Source: Lethocerus indicus (Eukaryota > Arthropoda > Insecta > Hemiptera > Belostomatidae). From it: a DNA stretch of 64,000 nucleotides. Position numbers and translations under genes: made by a program. Shown in pieces: positions 62,472 to 64,000 of the stretch; position 1 is the stretch's first letter; every line of letters starts with the position of its first letter. The stretch lies in NCBI GenBank assembly GCA_019843655.1, contig JACDQD010000102.1:6085501-6149500 (forward strand), in the 5' to 3' direction. The notes under the pieces were generated by a model. That model ran no database searches and was not told where the DNA came from. It saw nothing but the letters and a program-made list of their open reading frames with translations.

Positions 62472-63855
62472 ATTTGATAAAGGAACATGAACAAAAAACA
62501 AAACACATACACATATTTACATAAAGGTAAAACATCAATCTGAATTTACAGGTACTAACATGGAATGAGACTGTATACAGCATTTAGGGAGACTTCAAAA
62601 CAGTCACACAGTGGACAAAGGAAGCTAATTTTAATTCAATCTTGAAATGTTAAGGCAATTGCTTCCAAAATACATTTAAATATAAAATTTACAATTGAAA
62701 CATGTGATAAGGGTTACTGGTCTAGGTTATCACTTTCAGGTATGCATGCAATTTTCATGTCGTGCAGGAAACTGATTATTTGGTTCACTGGATTTTTAGA
62801 CTCTAAACAGTTAATATTGTTTTCTATGACATTTATGTAATGACTCATTCAATCATGCATCATTAGAAAAGTGATGCAAATTCCATTTTTTGAAAATATA
62901 TCATTCCAAATTCTTGAGAGACCCATTTGATTCATTTTGTTATACCAAGCTTCATATATTAGAAAACACAAGTTTAAGAAGATATACTATACAAAAAAGA
63001 GAAAGAGGATATTAGAAGAAAGAACTGTGTTTGTGCTCAGAAATCATGAAGTAAAGTAGAATAAAATGTTTTTGACAAAATATTTTTATGAAATGTGACA
63101 TTTTTATAATAAATTTGTCATACTGATACAAAAAAGATAAAGATATTTAAAGTTAGTTAGCAATAAATTTAAGTAAAAAAAATATTGTTTAAAATAAATA
63201 AATGTACGGTTCCTTTTGGTAGCAATCATTTTTGGAACCCCTGGGATCCTTGAAGTACCCTTGTGAGAACAACCTTAAATCAAAAGAGTCACAAATAAAC
63301 TACTTTAAAGTTGTTCTAGAACAGTTTCAGGCAGCAAGCATAACAGGATTCAAAACATTAAAAAGCTGATCTATTATGCAAATACAAAAGTAATAGAAAA
63401 ATAATAAAAAACAATACTTGGATGAATCTGGATGAATGCCATATGTACTGGTCATGAAGTACTTTGTCTTTAAAGAATGGACTATTCATTCATAATTACA
63501 GGTAGAACACATGGTAATGTGAATTTAGAACATAGTACAAGATGCACATGTATGCAATCTGCAAGTATAACAATTATATTGTAGGTAAAAAAGCATATGA
63601 ATAGAGTCAGTTCAATTGCATCATTTGTCATTTCACCTAAATTTATTTAAAACAGTTTAATTAATTTATTTTAAACAGCATAATCAGAAAAGTTATTTTT
63701 CTGTTAAATATATTTGTCAAAGATACAAAATAAGTTAACACAACTTAATACAATAAGATGCAACAAGTTAATACAAATTGCATCTGAATGAGGAAGTTTA
63801 CTTGATTATAACAATTAAATGAAATGTAATTGATTAGTATTTATAACAGATAAAT

Positions 63856-63864
63856 GCGCGCGCG

Positions 63865-63914
<50 letters not shown>

Positions 63915-63917
63915 ATG
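63856..63917. repeat. (CG)4(CA)n compound microsatellite
   Basis: GCGCGCGCGC followed directly by about 24 CA units. This alternating purine-pyrimidine tract is of the kind most prone to the Z-DNA form. Confidence 0.95.
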
Positions 63918-64000
63918 TAAACAAAACTATTTCAAGAATCTTTACAGTCAAATTTCCTGTCCAGAAGGGGATCACTATTACACAGGTTCTACCGTAATTT

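Larger units (their letters stand above)
62392..64000 (-). other. intron upstream of the penultimate DUF2045-like exon
   Basis: This AT-rich, CpG-poor sequence lies upstream (minus strand) of the acceptor at 62392-62393. It holds an (AT)n tract about 30 bp from the acceptor and a (CG)n(CA)n tract near the window edge. I looked on the minus strand for another DUF2045-like exon and found none. A 45-codon frame at 62714-62848 is open but unrecognised. The intron probably extends past the window. Confidence 0.5.

Noticed and set aside
63220..63300. Open minus reading (GCSHKGTSRIPG...) as a further DUF2045-like exon
   Set aside because: It does not resemble the recalled DUF2045 sequence upstream of the C-terminus, and it lacks a proper donor.
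1..64000. CRISPR arrays, phage or bacterial operons, complete transposons, rRNA, Hox or zinc-finger exons, known microRNAs
   Set aside because: I looked for repeat-spacer arrays, terminal inverted repeats with transposase frames, homeobox and zinc-finger signatures, and a few well-known insect microRNA sequences, and saw none. This was by eye and cannot exclude short or diverged cases.

Overview
The window looks like animal nuclear DNA, most likely from an insect. It is AT-rich and almost free of recognisable transposons. It carries many AT and CA/TG microsatellites and has spliced genes with GT-AG introns and a CAAAATGG start context. No bacterial, phage, organelle, tRNA, rRNA or CRISPR feature was seen. 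The species cannot be fixed from the sequence.

From 1 to about 59.1 kb there is no gene I can demonstrate. AT-rich sequence alternates with GC- and CpG-rich islands of 0.2-0.7 kb. The open frames here are short, unsupported by splice-site series or known motifs, and often open on both strands. The best-supported content is cis-regulatory-like: perfect palindromes and strong factor-type sites (a PAR-bZIP site at 4.0 kb, a CLEAR-type E-box at 9.7 kb, a CRE half-site hairpin at 10.7 kb), G-quadruplex-prone tracts, microsatellites and one 30-bp minisatellite. The natural reading is a long intron and/or a regulatory desert.

At 59190-59473, on the minus strand, lies a probable first coding exon. 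It has an ATG in strong context, a Ser/Glu-rich basic tail and a good splice donor, with a perfect CRE just upstream. No following exon could be recognised, so its product is unknown. If it is a first exon, its first intron runs leftward into the 59-kb desert.

At 61865-62391, also on the minus strand, are the last two coding exons of a gene whose C-terminus matches the DUF2045 / KIAA0930 family. They join in frame across a GT-AG intron, and the upstream exons lie beyond the window. An AT-rich 3' UTR of about 0.95-1.2 kb follows.

The right end (about 60.66-63.84 kb) is strongly depleted of CpG: 13 CpG in 3.2 kb by eye, against about 28-52 per kb in two sampled 600-bp stretches to the left. 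This is the expected footprint of germline gene-body methylation over the DUF2045 gene, next to an unmethylated desert. I found no operon, defence system or clearly novel multi-gene system; the findings are mainly regulatory, structural and compositional.
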